From an uncultured Chthonomonadaceae bacterium (GTDB taxonomy: Bacteria > Armatimonadota > Fimbriimonadia > Fimbriimonadales > Fimbriimonadaceae): a DNA stretch of 21,178 nucleotides. A program made the position numbers and the translations under genes. Shown piece by piece: positions 1-7,050 of this stretch. Where the stretch lies: the NCBI GenBank assembly GCA_946479035.1, contig CAMLDW010000039.1:1-21178 (forward strand), in the 5' to 3' direction. How positions within the stretch are numbered: position 1 is the stretch's first letter; each line of letters starts with the position of its first letter. Below the pieces are notes generated by a model, which saw only the letters and a list, made by a program, of their open reading frames with translations, ran no database searches and was not told where the DNA came from.

Positions 1-1182
1 CTACGCCGTCGGGTTCATCTCGTGCGTCATCTTGATCGCGACGTCGATGTCGCGACGCAGGAGCTGCTGGATGAACGCCGTGCCGGTCATCGCGTTCTCA
101 TACCGCACCGCGCCCTTCTGCACTTTGCCGAGCGCGACCTCCTGCGCGATGATCGAGGTCGAAAAGCCGGTGAGCCGCTCCATCGATGTGAACCCCGTCT
201 CGTCGTCCTGCATGTCGAAGATGTCGATCTGCACCGCGGTCGGCCTCCCGTCCTTGATCCCGATGCCGACGCCGCGCACGGCGCACTGGTCCTTGTCCAC
301 GAACTTCTCCAGCTCCGGGCCGAACACCGCGCAGAACACCTTCTTCGGCGAGACCTCGCAGCCGCCCACCTCGATCGGCTGCTCGCGCCAAAACCCGAAG
401 TCCTTGAAGATGTGCATCAGCGCGCAGTGCCCGGGGAAGCGGATCGTCTTGTACTCGTAGTTGCGCACGCGGTCCTGCAACGTGTAAGGCGCAGTCGATG
501 TGCCGCCCGAGGTCGTGAACGCCTCCATCTCGCCGAGCTGGTCTATGTAGAGCACCTCGAGCTCGTCGAGCGTCGGGATCTTCACGATCTCGCCCTCGCG
601 CAGCGCGGTCGCCTCGTAGTCGTACTCCGTGACGAGCCCTTCCATGTTGAAGGTCAGCTTGTAGTTGAACGGCGGCACCGGGTTCTGCGGCAGCACGCCG
701 CAGTAGAGCTTCACCGTGTCGCACTCGTCCATGTTCTCGACCATGTAGAGCCCGAGGTTGTTCACGAGGCCCGGCGCAAGTCCTGTGTCCGGCACGAGCG
801 TGACGTCGGCCGCCTTGGCCGCCGCGTCGAGCGAGAGCGTCTGCATCGTGACGTCGGTGTTGCCGCCGAGGTCCACCATGTCGGTCATCGTCTCGATCGC
901 GACCTCGGCGATGCGCGGGTGCATCCAGTACGGCACGCAGCTCACGACCACGTCCACTTCGCGCAAGAAGTCCGCGAGGTTCTCGGCGTGCAGCGCGTTC
1001 ACCTCGTGCGGCTCGCACACGTCCTTGCCGAGCAGCTTGTTCACGCGCTGGGCGGAAAGGCGCGCCTGCTGCATGTTGAGGTCGCCGACCAGCACGCGCT
1101 CGATCTCCGCGAACTTGGCGAGGTCATAGGCGGCGGCGGTGCCTTGCATGCCGGCGCCAAGGATCGCGAACGTGTTCTGCAT
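1..1182 (-). CDS. Saccharopine dehydrogenase-family protein, lysine 6-dehydrogenase-like
   Basis: A 393-residue NAD(P)-dependent oxidoreductase, complete: its TAG stop is the first three bases of the window. The N-terminus has a Rossmann GAGMQG motif (residues 9-14) and an acidic residue at the end of the second strand (D34), which suggests NAD rather than NADP. The stretch DLGGNTD (104-110) and the PDTGLAPG motif (131-138) are typical of the saccharopine dehydrogenase / L-lysine 6-dehydrogenase group, and the length matches lysine 6-dehydrogenases (about 385 residues). That enzyme oxidises the epsilon-amino group of lysine, giving piperideine-6-carboxylate. The exact substrate is inferred; saccharopine reductase or a related amino-acid dehydrogenase is possible. 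The start is preceded by a purine-rich GAGAGAGA, a weak ribosome site. It lies 75 bases downstream of the S41 protein on the same strand. Confidence 0.8.
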   Translation of the reverse strand: MQNTFAILGAGMQGTAAAYDLAKFAEIERVLVGDLNMQQARLSAQRVNKLLGKDVCEPHEVNALHAENLADFLREVDVVVSCVPYWMHPRIAEVAIETMTDMVDLGGNTDVTMQTLSLDAAAKAADVTLVPDTGLAPGLVNNLGLYMVENMDECDTVKLYCGVLPQNPVPPFNYKLTFNMEGLVTEYDYEATALREGEIVKIPTLDELEVLYIDQLGEMEAFTTSGGTSTAPYTLQDRVRNYEYKTIRFPGHCALMHIFKDFGFWREQPIEVGGCEVSPKKVFCAVFGPELEKFVDKDQCAVRGVGIGIKDGRPTAVQIDIFDMQDDETGFTSMERLTGFSTSIIAQEVALGKVQKGAVRYENAMTGTAFIQQLLRRDIDVAIKMTHEMNPTA

Positions 1183-1257
1183 TCTCTCTCACACACTGGC
1201 CTCGTCGCCAGCCGCGAAAGGTTACCCAGGCGCGTCGGGGCGGCCCTGACGGCCTGC

Positions 1258-2418
1258 CTAGCCCGCCATCTTCAGCACTTCGAGCGCCTTTTCGACGTCG
1301 AGGTCTTTTCCGTCCTTGTCGGCGGGGTCGAGTACGAGGAAGTCCGGGTCGACCCCGCGCCCCTCCAGCCTCACTCCGTCCACGATGACGTCCACGATCG
1401 GGATCTCGAACACCGCCCAGTCGCCGATCATGAACGGGCTGGTGCCGAGCACGCGGCCGCCGGTCGGGCGCCCCACGAGCGTCGCGCGCTTGGACTTCTT
1501 GAGGATGAACGCGAGCACCTCCTTTGCGCTGCGGCTGCCGTTGTCGATGATGAGGGCGAGCGGGCGCTGATATCCGAAGTAGTTCGGCACGGAAGTCGTG
1601 CCGACGGACCACTCCATCTTCGCTTCTGGCCGGAAGAACGGGTCCGCGTACCCTTCGGGCCGTCCGCCGAATCCGTCGCGGATGTCCAAGATGAAACCGT
1701 CGGTCTGCATGCAGCGGCCGTACACGAAGCTGCTCAGCGCGTTCTTGAAGCTGTCCGCCGCCATCGTCCACAGGTGGAAGTAGCCGTACTTCTTGCCGTC
1801 TCGCTCGATGATGCGACCGCTGTTGCGGCTCGCCTGTAGGAACATCTCCATCCCTGCGCTCTCTTCGACCGTCATCTTGACGCTAGACTCCTTACCTTCG
1901 CGCACGACCGTGAACTCCGCCTCCTTCCCGATACGCGGACGCAAAGAGTCCACCGGCGTGAACGGCTGCCCGTCTACGGACTTGACCAGGTCGCCGACCT
2001 TGACCCCGGCCTTCTCCGCAGCCATCCCCTCCAGCACCATCTGGACCTTGTATCCGTCCGGCGTCGACGCGAACCACGCGCCGATCTCCGGCATCTTGAC
2101 CGCGCTGCCGCCGGGCACGAGCTCGTGCAGCGTATAAAAGCCCTGGTCCGATGGCGTGAGAAAGTCGAAGTGCGAGTCGCCGAACTCCTCGATCATCCTG
2201 ACGACGTCGTCGCGGAACTCGTTCCGGCTCTTGGCGCCGCTGGCGATCGGCCCGTACTTGGCCAGCAGCGCCTCCATCTGATCCTTGCGCTCGGTCCGCG
2301 CGTAGTAGCGCCCGCGCACGGCGGCCTCGGTCCGCCTCCAGACGTCGGCGAAGTCGTCCGCCTGCTGTTGAGGCTGCTGGGCCAGGGCGAGGAGGGCGAC
2401 GAGCGAGGTCAGCGGCAT
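1258..2418 (-). CDS. PDZ-domain S41-family protease-like protein, probably exported
   Basis: A 386-residue protein with a short hydrophobic N-terminus (MPLTSLVALLALAQQ) that looks like a weak signal peptide or anchor without basic residues. A PDZ domain lies at about 110-185, with the core motif AGVKVGDLVKSVDG (137-150). A C-terminal S41 (tail-specific protease) domain follows, with LDIRDGFGG (244-252) and the nucleophile region GSRSAKE, where S297 is the expected catalytic serine. The lysine of the Ser-Lys dyad in classical CtpA proteins (GKG motif) is not visible: the equivalent stretch is GRPTGGRVLG (316-325). The protein may use another base, as in the tricorn-like branch, or be inactive. 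A TAGAAT box ends six bases before the ATG and no Shine-Dalgarno is seen. It is divergent from rplA. Confidence 0.8.
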   Translation of the reverse strand: MPLTSLVALLALAQQPQQQADDFADVWRRTEAAVRGRYYARTERKDQMEALLAKYGPIASGAKSRNEFRDDVVRMIEEFGDSHFDFLTPSDQGFYTLHELVPGGSAVKMPEIGAWFASTPDGYKVQMVLEGMAAEKAGVKVGDLVKSVDGQPFTPVDSLRPRIGKEAEFTVVREGKESSVKMTVEESAGMEMFLQASRNSGRIIERDGKKYGYFHLWTMAADSFKNALSSFVYGRCMQTDGFILDIRDGFGGRPEGYADPFFRPEAKMEWSVGTTSVPNYFGYQRPLALIIDNGSRSAKEVLAFILKKSKRATLVGRPTGGRVLGTSPFMIGDWAVFEIPIVDVIVDGVRLEGRGVDPDFLVLDPADKDGKDLDVEKALEVLKMAG

Positions 2419-2424
2419 GGCTGC

Positions 2425-2430
2425 ATTCTA
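2425..2430 (-). promoter_or_regulatory. Candidate -10 box for a leaderless S41-protein transcript
   Basis: On the minus strand the hexamer TAGAAT is followed by six bases and then the ATG at 2418. A transcript would start at or next to the start codon. No convincing -35 box and no ribosome-binding site are visible. The spacing matches leaderless genes known in Deinococcus and Actinobacteria; its use here is inferred. Confidence 0.45.
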
Positions 2431-2469
2431 GTACCTGCGGCCCGGTGTCCGGCAGTTCCGGTCCCTCGC

Positions 2470-2478
2470 TGGTATCAT
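2470..2478 (+). promoter_or_regulatory. Candidate extended -10 promoter of rplA
   Basis: TGGTATCAT reads as an extended -10 element (TGn plus TATCAT). It would start transcription at about 2485, just before the L1-type leader hairpin, so the leader would be the 5' end of the mRNA. No good -35 box is seen, which extended -10 promoters tolerate. Confidence 0.4.
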
Positions 2479-2485
2479 AGGGCTC

Positions 2486-2525
2486 CTGTGGGAGGCCGGG
2501 CTGAACCCGGCCGCTGGGACCACGG
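2486..2525 (+). promoter_or_regulatory. Probable ribosomal protein L1-binding mRNA leader (autoregulatory)
   Basis: Just upstream of rplA the RNA can form two stacked helices. The outer one pairs CUGUGG (2486-2491) with CCACGG (2520-2525, one G-U pair). The inner one pairs GGCCGGG (2494-2500) with CCCGGCC (2506-2512) around a CUGAA loop. Between them is an asymmetric internal loop: GA on one side, GCUGGGA on the other. This layout, and the sequence GUGGGAG...GACCAC, resembles the L1-binding site on 23S rRNA and its mimics in L1 operon leaders. The outer helix takes in the first two bases of the Shine-Dalgarno GGAGGT (2524-2529), which lies four bases before the ATG. L1 binding would therefore repress its own translation. 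Confidence 0.6.
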
Positions 2526-2533
2526 AGGTCAAA

Positions 2534-3256
2534 ATGGCCCGAAAGAAGAAGAAGAACCTCAACTCGCAGCGCTTCGCTGCACTCTCCAAAGCGGTCGACC
2601 GCAACAAGCTCTATCCCGTCGAAGAGGCGATCGCGCTTCTCAAAAAGAGCGCCAGCGCCAAGTTCAACGAGAGCATCGACCTCGCACTGCGCCTCGGCAT
2701 CGACCCCAAGAAGAGCGACCAGAACGTGCGCGGCACGACCAACCTTCCGCACGGCACGGGCAAGAACATGTCCGTCGCTGTGCTCGCCAGCGGCGACGAC
2801 ATCAAGACCGCGCTCGCGGCCGGCGCGGACTTCGCTGGCGACGACGAGATCATCAAGAAGGTGCAAGAAGGGTGGAAGGACTTCGACGTCATGATCGCGA
2901 CCGAGGCGATGGCGCCGCAGATCGGCAAGATCGGCCGGTTCCTCGGCCCGCGCACGCCCAACAAGCGCAACGGCACCGTGACGAACGACGTGACGAAGGC
3001 GGTCAAAGAGATCAAGGGCGCGAGCCGCATCGAGTACCGCATCGACAAGGCCGCGAACGTACACCTGAGCGTCGGAAAGTCGAGCTTCACCGAGGACCAG
3101 CTCAAGGACAACCTGCGCGCCGCGCTGGACGCCGTTTTGCGCGCGCGCCCCGCGAGCGCGAAGGGGCGGTTCTTGCAAAACGTCGTGATCAGCAGCACGA
3201 TGGGGCCAGGGATCAAGATCGACCCGACCGCCGCGAGCAAGTTCGCCGGGCACTAG
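2534..3256 (+). CDS. rplA: 50S ribosomal protein L1
   Basis: A 240-residue protein of the usual L1 length (about 230-240). The N-terminus is lysine-rich, followed by the LYPVEEAIALLKKSASAKF segment. The L1 signature region PQIGKIGRFLGPR..PNKRNGTVT is at about 136-156, and the C-terminus reads SSTMGPGIKIDPT, all typical. L1 binds 23S rRNA at the L1 stalk, acts in release of deacylated tRNA from the E site, and represses its own mRNA. The start is fixed by GGAGGT four bases upstream. Usually rplA sits after rplK and before rplJ-rplL; here it stands alone, between a divergent protease gene and a convergent membrane-protein gene. Its TAG stop shares the palindrome CTAG with the stop of that convergent gene. 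Confidence 0.97.
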   Translation: MARKKKKNLNSQRFAALSKAVDRNKLYPVEEAIALLKKSASAKFNESIDLALRLGIDPKKSDQNVRGTTNLPHGTGKNMSVAVLASGDDIKTALAAGADFAGDDEIIKKVQEGWKDFDVMIATEAMAPQIGKIGRFLGPRTPNKRNGTVTNDVTKAVKEIKGASRIEYRIDKAANVHLSVGKSSFTEDQLKDNLRAALDAVLRARPASAKGRFLQNVVISSTMGPGIKIDPTAASKFAGH

Positions 3257-3825
3257 GGCTGCGGTTGAGCGGGAGCGAGACTGTGCTTCGCTTCCGTCAG
3301 CATGACGAGCGCGTACTCGCGAAAGCGCGAGTAGCTTTGGTCGTCTGAAAACCCTCGCCTCGGTACGAGTATCCCTTGTGCTGGATTGATCATCAGGAAA
3401 AGTCCGCGCTTTCCGTCTTTCAAGCCCGTCACGGACGTCCACGGAGTGAACGAGTTTGATCCGTCCTGGCTGACGACGTGTACGCCCTGTGGCGTGAGTT
3501 CAGTGGACTTCCGGGCGGTGATGAGCGGCGATCCAGACTGGAACAGCTTCGAGATACGGCGCTCAAGCGCAACCCGCATTGCGAGCCCGCGAAGGAGGAG
3601 CGCCGCTCCCAGAACACCGAACACGAAGCTGCCGGGAACAGTCACTTCTCGGGGCCATAGGGCTGCAAACGCAAGTATGGCAACTCCCGTCACCAACATG
3701 AGTATCGTGACATCACGATAGATGGCGCGTTGAACGACCAAGCTGTAATCTAGATACTCCTCGCGGCTGTAGGCGACCGCGATCGAGCGATAGAAGCTAT
3801 CGGCCTTGACTTGCTTTGGTTCCAT
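3253..3825 (-). CDS. YcxB-like two-TM membrane protein
   Basis: A 190-residue protein of unknown function. Two hydrophobic segments (about 38-56 and 63-80) follow a short cytosolic N-terminus. The C-terminal half has the pattern of the YcxB-like domain: a strand pair around GVHVVSQDGSNSFTPWTSVTGL (a tryptophan in a W-T-S-V motif at 129-132), then GLFLMINPAQGILVPRRGF (141-159). Members are uncharacterised membrane proteins with a PH-like cytosolic domain. A good Shine-Dalgarno (GAGGGG) precedes the ATG. It starts nine bases after the amidase stop, so it is probably the last gene of the addB-addA-amidase operon. Its stop overlaps the rplA stop head-on. Confidence 0.65.
   Translation of the reverse strand: MEPKQVKADSFYRSIAVAYSREEYLDYSLVVQRAIYRDVTILMLVTGVAILAFAALWPREVTVPGSFVFGVLGAALLLRGLAMRVALERRISKLFQSGSPLITARKSTELTPQGVHVVSQDGSNSFTPWTSVTGLKDGKRGLFLMINPAQGILVPRRGFSDDQSYSRFREYALVMLTEAKHSLAPAQPQP
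3314..3333 (+). terminator. Hairpin downstream of rplA, possible terminator
   Basis: TACTCGCG (3314-3321) pairs perfectly with CGCGAGTA (3326-3333) around an AAAG loop, followed by GCTTTGG. It lies about 57 bases past the rplA stop and inside the convergent YcxB-like gene. There is no real U-tract, so termination is only possible, and it could be a chance coding palindrome. Confidence 0.3.
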
Positions 3826-3834
3826 CGTGGCCCC

Positions 3835-4689
3835 TCAAGAGTCCATGAGATCCTTGATTATGCCGAATGAGCCCTGCAGGTCAGCGAGCAACGGCGCCTT
3901 CGCACGCGCGACCTCGATCATGTCGAGGTCGACCTCAGCGACGATCATGTGCTCGTCCAGGATGTCCCCCTTCGCCAGCCGCTCGCCAAACGGATCGTAT
4001 ATCACGCTCCCGCCGACGAGCCCCTTGCCGCCCTCGAAACCCGTGAGCATCGCGCTCAGCGCAAACACGCCGTGCTCCTCGCTCACAGCGCGCACCATCC
4101 GCGCATAGCGGTCCACGTTCGCCGGCACTTCGCCCTGGAAGTTGCGCGCTGGCGAGGCGACCAGCGTGCACACGACCTGCGCGCCGTGCAGCGCGAGCAG
4201 CGTCCCGAGCACCGAGTGCCACACGTCCTCACAGATCAGAACACCGATGCGGGCAAGGCGCGAGTCGAAAACGCCGAGCTGCGTCCCGCGCGCGACGTAA
4301 CGGTCCTCGTCGAACACCGTGTACGTCGGCAGGAAGAACTTGTGGTACACGCCGACAGTGCGCGAAGACCCCTTGTTGAACTCGAAGTACCCCGCGCTGT
4401 TGTAAGGCTGGCCCTCTGTCTTTTCATAGAACCCGACGAGCACGTCGACCGGCTTCTTGATCGCCTTCAGCCGCGCCTCGAGCTCGCACCGAACTTCGTC
4501 TGCGCCCAGCGCGTTCTCGTTCACTCCGCCCTGCACGTAGTACCCGCTGACGGCCGTCTCGGGGAACACGACGAGGTCCGCGCCTTCCTCCATCGCCGCC
4601 TGCCGCACGGTCTCGGCGATGCGGTCGAGGTTGTGCGCGATGCGCCCCATCTGAGGGTGGAACTGCACGCACGCGGCGCGAAAGCCCAT
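3835..4689 (-). CDS. Nitrilase-superfamily amidase, NAD-synthetase glutaminase-like
   Basis: A 284-residue carbon-nitrogen hydrolase with the full catalytic triad: E44 in VFPETAVSGYY, K117 in YHKFFLPTY and C153 in GVLICEDVWHS. The segment HKFFLPTYTVFDEDRYVARG (116-135) closely resembles the glutaminase domain of glutamine-dependent NAD synthetase (NadE), but the synthetase domain is absent, so this is a stand-alone amidase. It would hydrolyse an amide such as glutamine or a related carboxamide; the substrate cannot be told from sequence. A TACACT box ends six bases before the ATG and no Shine-Dalgarno is visible, so it may have its own leaderless transcript. It lies 39 bases after the addA-like stop and nine before the YcxB-like gene. 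Confidence 0.85.
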   Translation of the reverse strand: MGFRAACVQFHPQMGRIAHNLDRIAETVRQAAMEEGADLVVFPETAVSGYYVQGGVNENALGADEVRCELEARLKAIKKPVDVLVGFYEKTEGQPYNSAGYFEFNKGSSRTVGVYHKFFLPTYTVFDEDRYVARGTQLGVFDSRLARIGVLICEDVWHSVLGTLLALHGAQVVCTLVASPARNFQGEVPANVDRYARMVRAVSEEHGVFALSAMLTGFEGGKGLVGGSVIYDPFGERLAKGDILDEHMIVAEVDLDMIEVARAKAPLLADLQGSFGIIKDLMDS

Positions 4690-4695
4690 GAAAAA

Positions 4696-4701
4696 AGTGT
4701 A
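4696..4701 (-). promoter_or_regulatory. Candidate -10 box for a leaderless amidase transcript
   Basis: TACACT on the minus strand is followed by TTTTTC and then the ATG at 4689, the same six-base spacing as in front of the S41 gene. No ribosome site is present. The match to a TAnnnT box is modest and the -35 region is not convincing. Confidence 0.3.
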
Positions 4702-4728
4702 CCTATGGGCAGCGGCCCGGCGGGACGG

Positions 4729-7050
4729 TCAGGAGGGCTTCGCCTCTAGCGGCCTGCGCACGACGAGCCCAGGAAGTTCGGCGTCGAAGAGCCCCATGCG
4801 CTGGGTGATCATCCCGGCGGCGGTCGCGTCGCTCGGGCTCGGCGAGACCACGACGCACAGCTTCTTCTTCGCGCGCGTCATGCCGACGTAGAGCACGCGC
4901 ACCTCTTCGCTCCGCTCGATCTCGTCGAGGCGCCAGAAGAGCCAGCGCCAACACACCGTGTCGTGCTTGCTGAACCGGGTCATCGCGATGCCCGATCGCG
5001 CGTCGACCATCACCTCTCCTCCGCGCCTTCCAAACTTCCTGTGCGTCTCTGGCAGCACGACCACGTCGAACTCGAGCCCTTTAGCGCGGTGGATCGTCAT
5101 GAGCGTCACTGCGTCCGCGTCCTCGTCGATGCTCGGCGCGTCGCCCTCGCGGTGCTTGAGTTCCTGCACTTGGCGGATCTTTTCGGCGAACTGCTGTGCG
5201 CCCAGCAGCGGCTCGGCCGCGGCTAGCGCGAAGAGCTTGCGGACGTTGGCCAGCGTCTGGTCGGCGCTCGGCTTTGTCGCGATCCGCTCCAGGTAGCTCG
5301 TCTGTCGGAACAGCTCGGAGAGCACCTCCCACGCTGGGACGCGGTCCGCGAGCGCAGAGACGCTTTGGAACCAGGCCAGGAACTCCGCGATCTTCTTACT
5401 ATCCTCCGCGACCGGCGGCGAAAACGCAGGCAGAGCCTCGATCACGGGCCTCTCTTTCGCGAGCATAACGACGGAATCGAGGCTCAGGCCGACGAACGGG
5501 CTCCGCAGTAGCGCGAGGAGCTGGAAGTCCGCATACGGATACGCGAGCGCGTCGAGCGCGTTGGCGATGTCCCTCACTTCAAGGCGCGTGTAGAACCTCT
5601 CTGATCCGCCGATCACCCTCACCGCGATCCCTCGCGCGGTCAAGCGGTCCGCGATCTCGTGCGAGCTCTTGTTGTTGCGCGAGAGCACCGCGATCTCGCG
5701 GGCCGAAGCGCCCTCGGTGATCAGCGCGGCGATCCCTGCGGCGGTCGCCTCCGTGTCCTTCGATTCCTGCGGCCACACCTCGACCCCCGAGTACTCCGTC
5801 GGCTCCGTGCTGCCAAACGGGTCGTCATCCGTCGGCGCGGCGGTGAGCATCGGCTGGTAGTCCTCGCCCCAGATGCGCGAAAAAAGAGTATCGATGAAGC
5901 GCAGGATCCCGGGCACGGACCGCTGGTTCTTCGTCAGCTTCAGGTTCGGCTTCTTCGTCGTTCGCTCGATGAAGAGCTCGCGGTCCGCTAGCCGAAAGCC
6001 GTAGATGCTCTGCTGTGGGTCGCCCACCATCATCTCGGACCCGGTCTGCAGCGCGGCCATCAGCCGGTACTGCACGGGGTTGACGTCCTGCGCCTCGTCG
6101 ATCAGCATCGCGCGGTACTGCTTGCGCAGGCGCTCGGCCACCGCGGGCGACTCCTGCACCAGCCGCACCGCGCGGTCCTCAAGCATCGTGAAGTCGAACT
6201 CCTGTCGGTCGGTCATCTGCGTCTCGATCCAGTCCCACGCCAGCACCGCGAGCTGCACGAGCCCGCACGTGTGGCGCGCCGAGACCTCGTCGTAGAGCCT
6301 GCGGCTCGGCTTGAGCCACTCTGGCGCCTTGTACCCTTGCTTCTTCATTTCGCCGAGCAGCACTTTGGCCGCCTCCTCCGGCGTCGCGCCCAATGCCGCT
6401 TCCGCGACTTCTGCGGGGAAGTTGGTGAATAGCTCGCGCTTCCAAAGCTCCGTGACCGCTTGCGGGCTCGCATACATCTCGCGCAGCTCCGCGGTCGTGA
6501 AACCGGATCCGCGCAACTGCCGCATCACCTCGCGCACGGACTCGCCAAGCTTGGCGTGAACCGCGTGCGTCGCGTTGTAGATCTGCTTTCCGGCCAGGTC
6601 GCTCACGAGCTGTTCGGCGGCGGGGTAGCGGCTGAGCTCGGAAGTCAGGCACCAGCGCACCCCCTCTTCGATCAGGCCGACGACCGACGACTCCGGCATC
6701 ACTTCGAACACAGGATCGATCCCGGCGGCGAGCGAGTTCTCGCGCAGGATCCGCTCGCAAAGGCTGTGGATCGTCTGGATCGGGCCCGTCTCCGCCGATT
6801 GCGCGTCGAGCGGCCGCTTCAGCGCGCGCAGCTCGCGCACGATCCGCCCTTTCATCTCAGCCGCCGCCTTTCGCGTGAACGTGATCGTCAGGATCTGCTC
6901 GGGCCGCAGACCCTCCTCCGCCACCAGGCGCAGATAGCGCTGCACGAGCACGGTCGTCTTGCCGGAGCCCGCGGAGGCGCGGACGGTGAAGCTGTCGAGC
7001 GCGGCGGCGATCGCTTCGCGCTGCTCCGCGGTCGGGTCCACCCTGTTCAT
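4729..7050 (-). CDS. UvrD/AddA-family DNA helicase without nuclease domain
   Basis: A 773-residue superfamily 1A helicase, the probable AddA-like subunit of a double-strand-break repair enzyme. All helicase motifs look intact: Walker A ASAGSGKT (25-32), motif Ia TFTRKAAAEM (57-66), Walker B LIDEAQD (316-322), motif III GDPQQSIYGFR (343-353), NQRS (375-378), motif V TIHRAKGLEFDVVVLPE (652-668), motif VI RVLYVGMTRAKKKL (718-731). The protein ends about 40 residues after motif VI. Canonical AddA and RecB run to about 1,200 residues and carry a C-terminal RecB-type nuclease, absent here. An upstream in-frame start at 7134 exists, but the start at 7050 is preferred because its ATG overlaps the addB-like stop as ATGA (translational coupling) and gives the family N-terminus. 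Confidence 0.88.
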   Translation of the reverse strand: MNRVDPTAEQREAIAAALDSFTVRASAGSGKTTVLVQRYLRLVAEEGLRPEQILTITFTRKAAAEMKGRIVRELRALKRPLDAQSAETGPIQTIHSLCERILRENSLAAGIDPVFEVMPESSVVGLIEEGVRWCLTSELSRYPAAEQLVSDLAGKQIYNATHAVHAKLGESVREVMRQLRGSGFTTAELREMYASPQAVTELWKRELFTNFPAEVAEAALGATPEEAAKVLLGEMKKQGYKAPEWLKPSRRLYDEVSARHTCGLVQLAVLAWDWIETQMTDRQEFDFTMLEDRAVRLVQESPAVAERLRKQYRAMLIDEAQDVNPVQYRLMAALQTGSEMMVGDPQQSIYGFRLADRELFIERTTKKPNLKLTKNQRSVPGILRFIDTLFSRIWGEDYQPMLTAAPTDDDPFGSTEPTEYSGVEVWPQESKDTEATAAGIAALITEGASAREIAVLSRNNKSSHEIADRLTARGIAVRVIGGSERFYTRLEVRDIANALDALAYPYADFQLLALLRSPFVGLSLDSVVMLAKERPVIEALPAFSPPVAEDSKKIAEFLAWFQSVSALADRVPAWEVLSELFRQTSYLERIATKPSADQTLANVRKLFALAAAEPLLGAQQFAEKIRQVQELKHREGDAPSIDEDADAVTLMTIHRAKGLEFDVVVLPETHRKFGRRGGEVMVDARSGIAMTRFSKHDTVCWRWLFWRLDEIERSEEVRVLYVGMTRAKKKLCVVVSPSPSDATAAGMITQRMGLFDAELPGLVVRRPLEAKPS

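Noticed and set aside
1183..1257. Possible hairpin between the S41 and dehydrogenase genes
   Set aside because: Only imperfect GC pairing (CAGGC/GCCTG with mismatches) and no T-tract; not enough to call a terminator.
22..1839. A 605-codon open frame on the plus strand
   Set aside because: It lies opposite the dehydrogenase and S41 genes, which have family motifs. Its translation is rich in Arg, His, Leu and Val, as expected of a GC-rich antisense shadow, and crosses two real genes.
1892..3442. A 516-codon frame on the minus strand across rplA
   Set aside because: It runs antisense through rplA and its leader and out of frame through the S41 gene; low-complexity Arg-rich translation.
4690..4728. 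Run of six T on the minus strand as a terminator of the addA-like gene
   Set aside because: Only a 4-bp stem (GGGC/GCCC) precedes it and it is 11 bases away from the T run, so the stretch fits better as a promoter spacer or linker.
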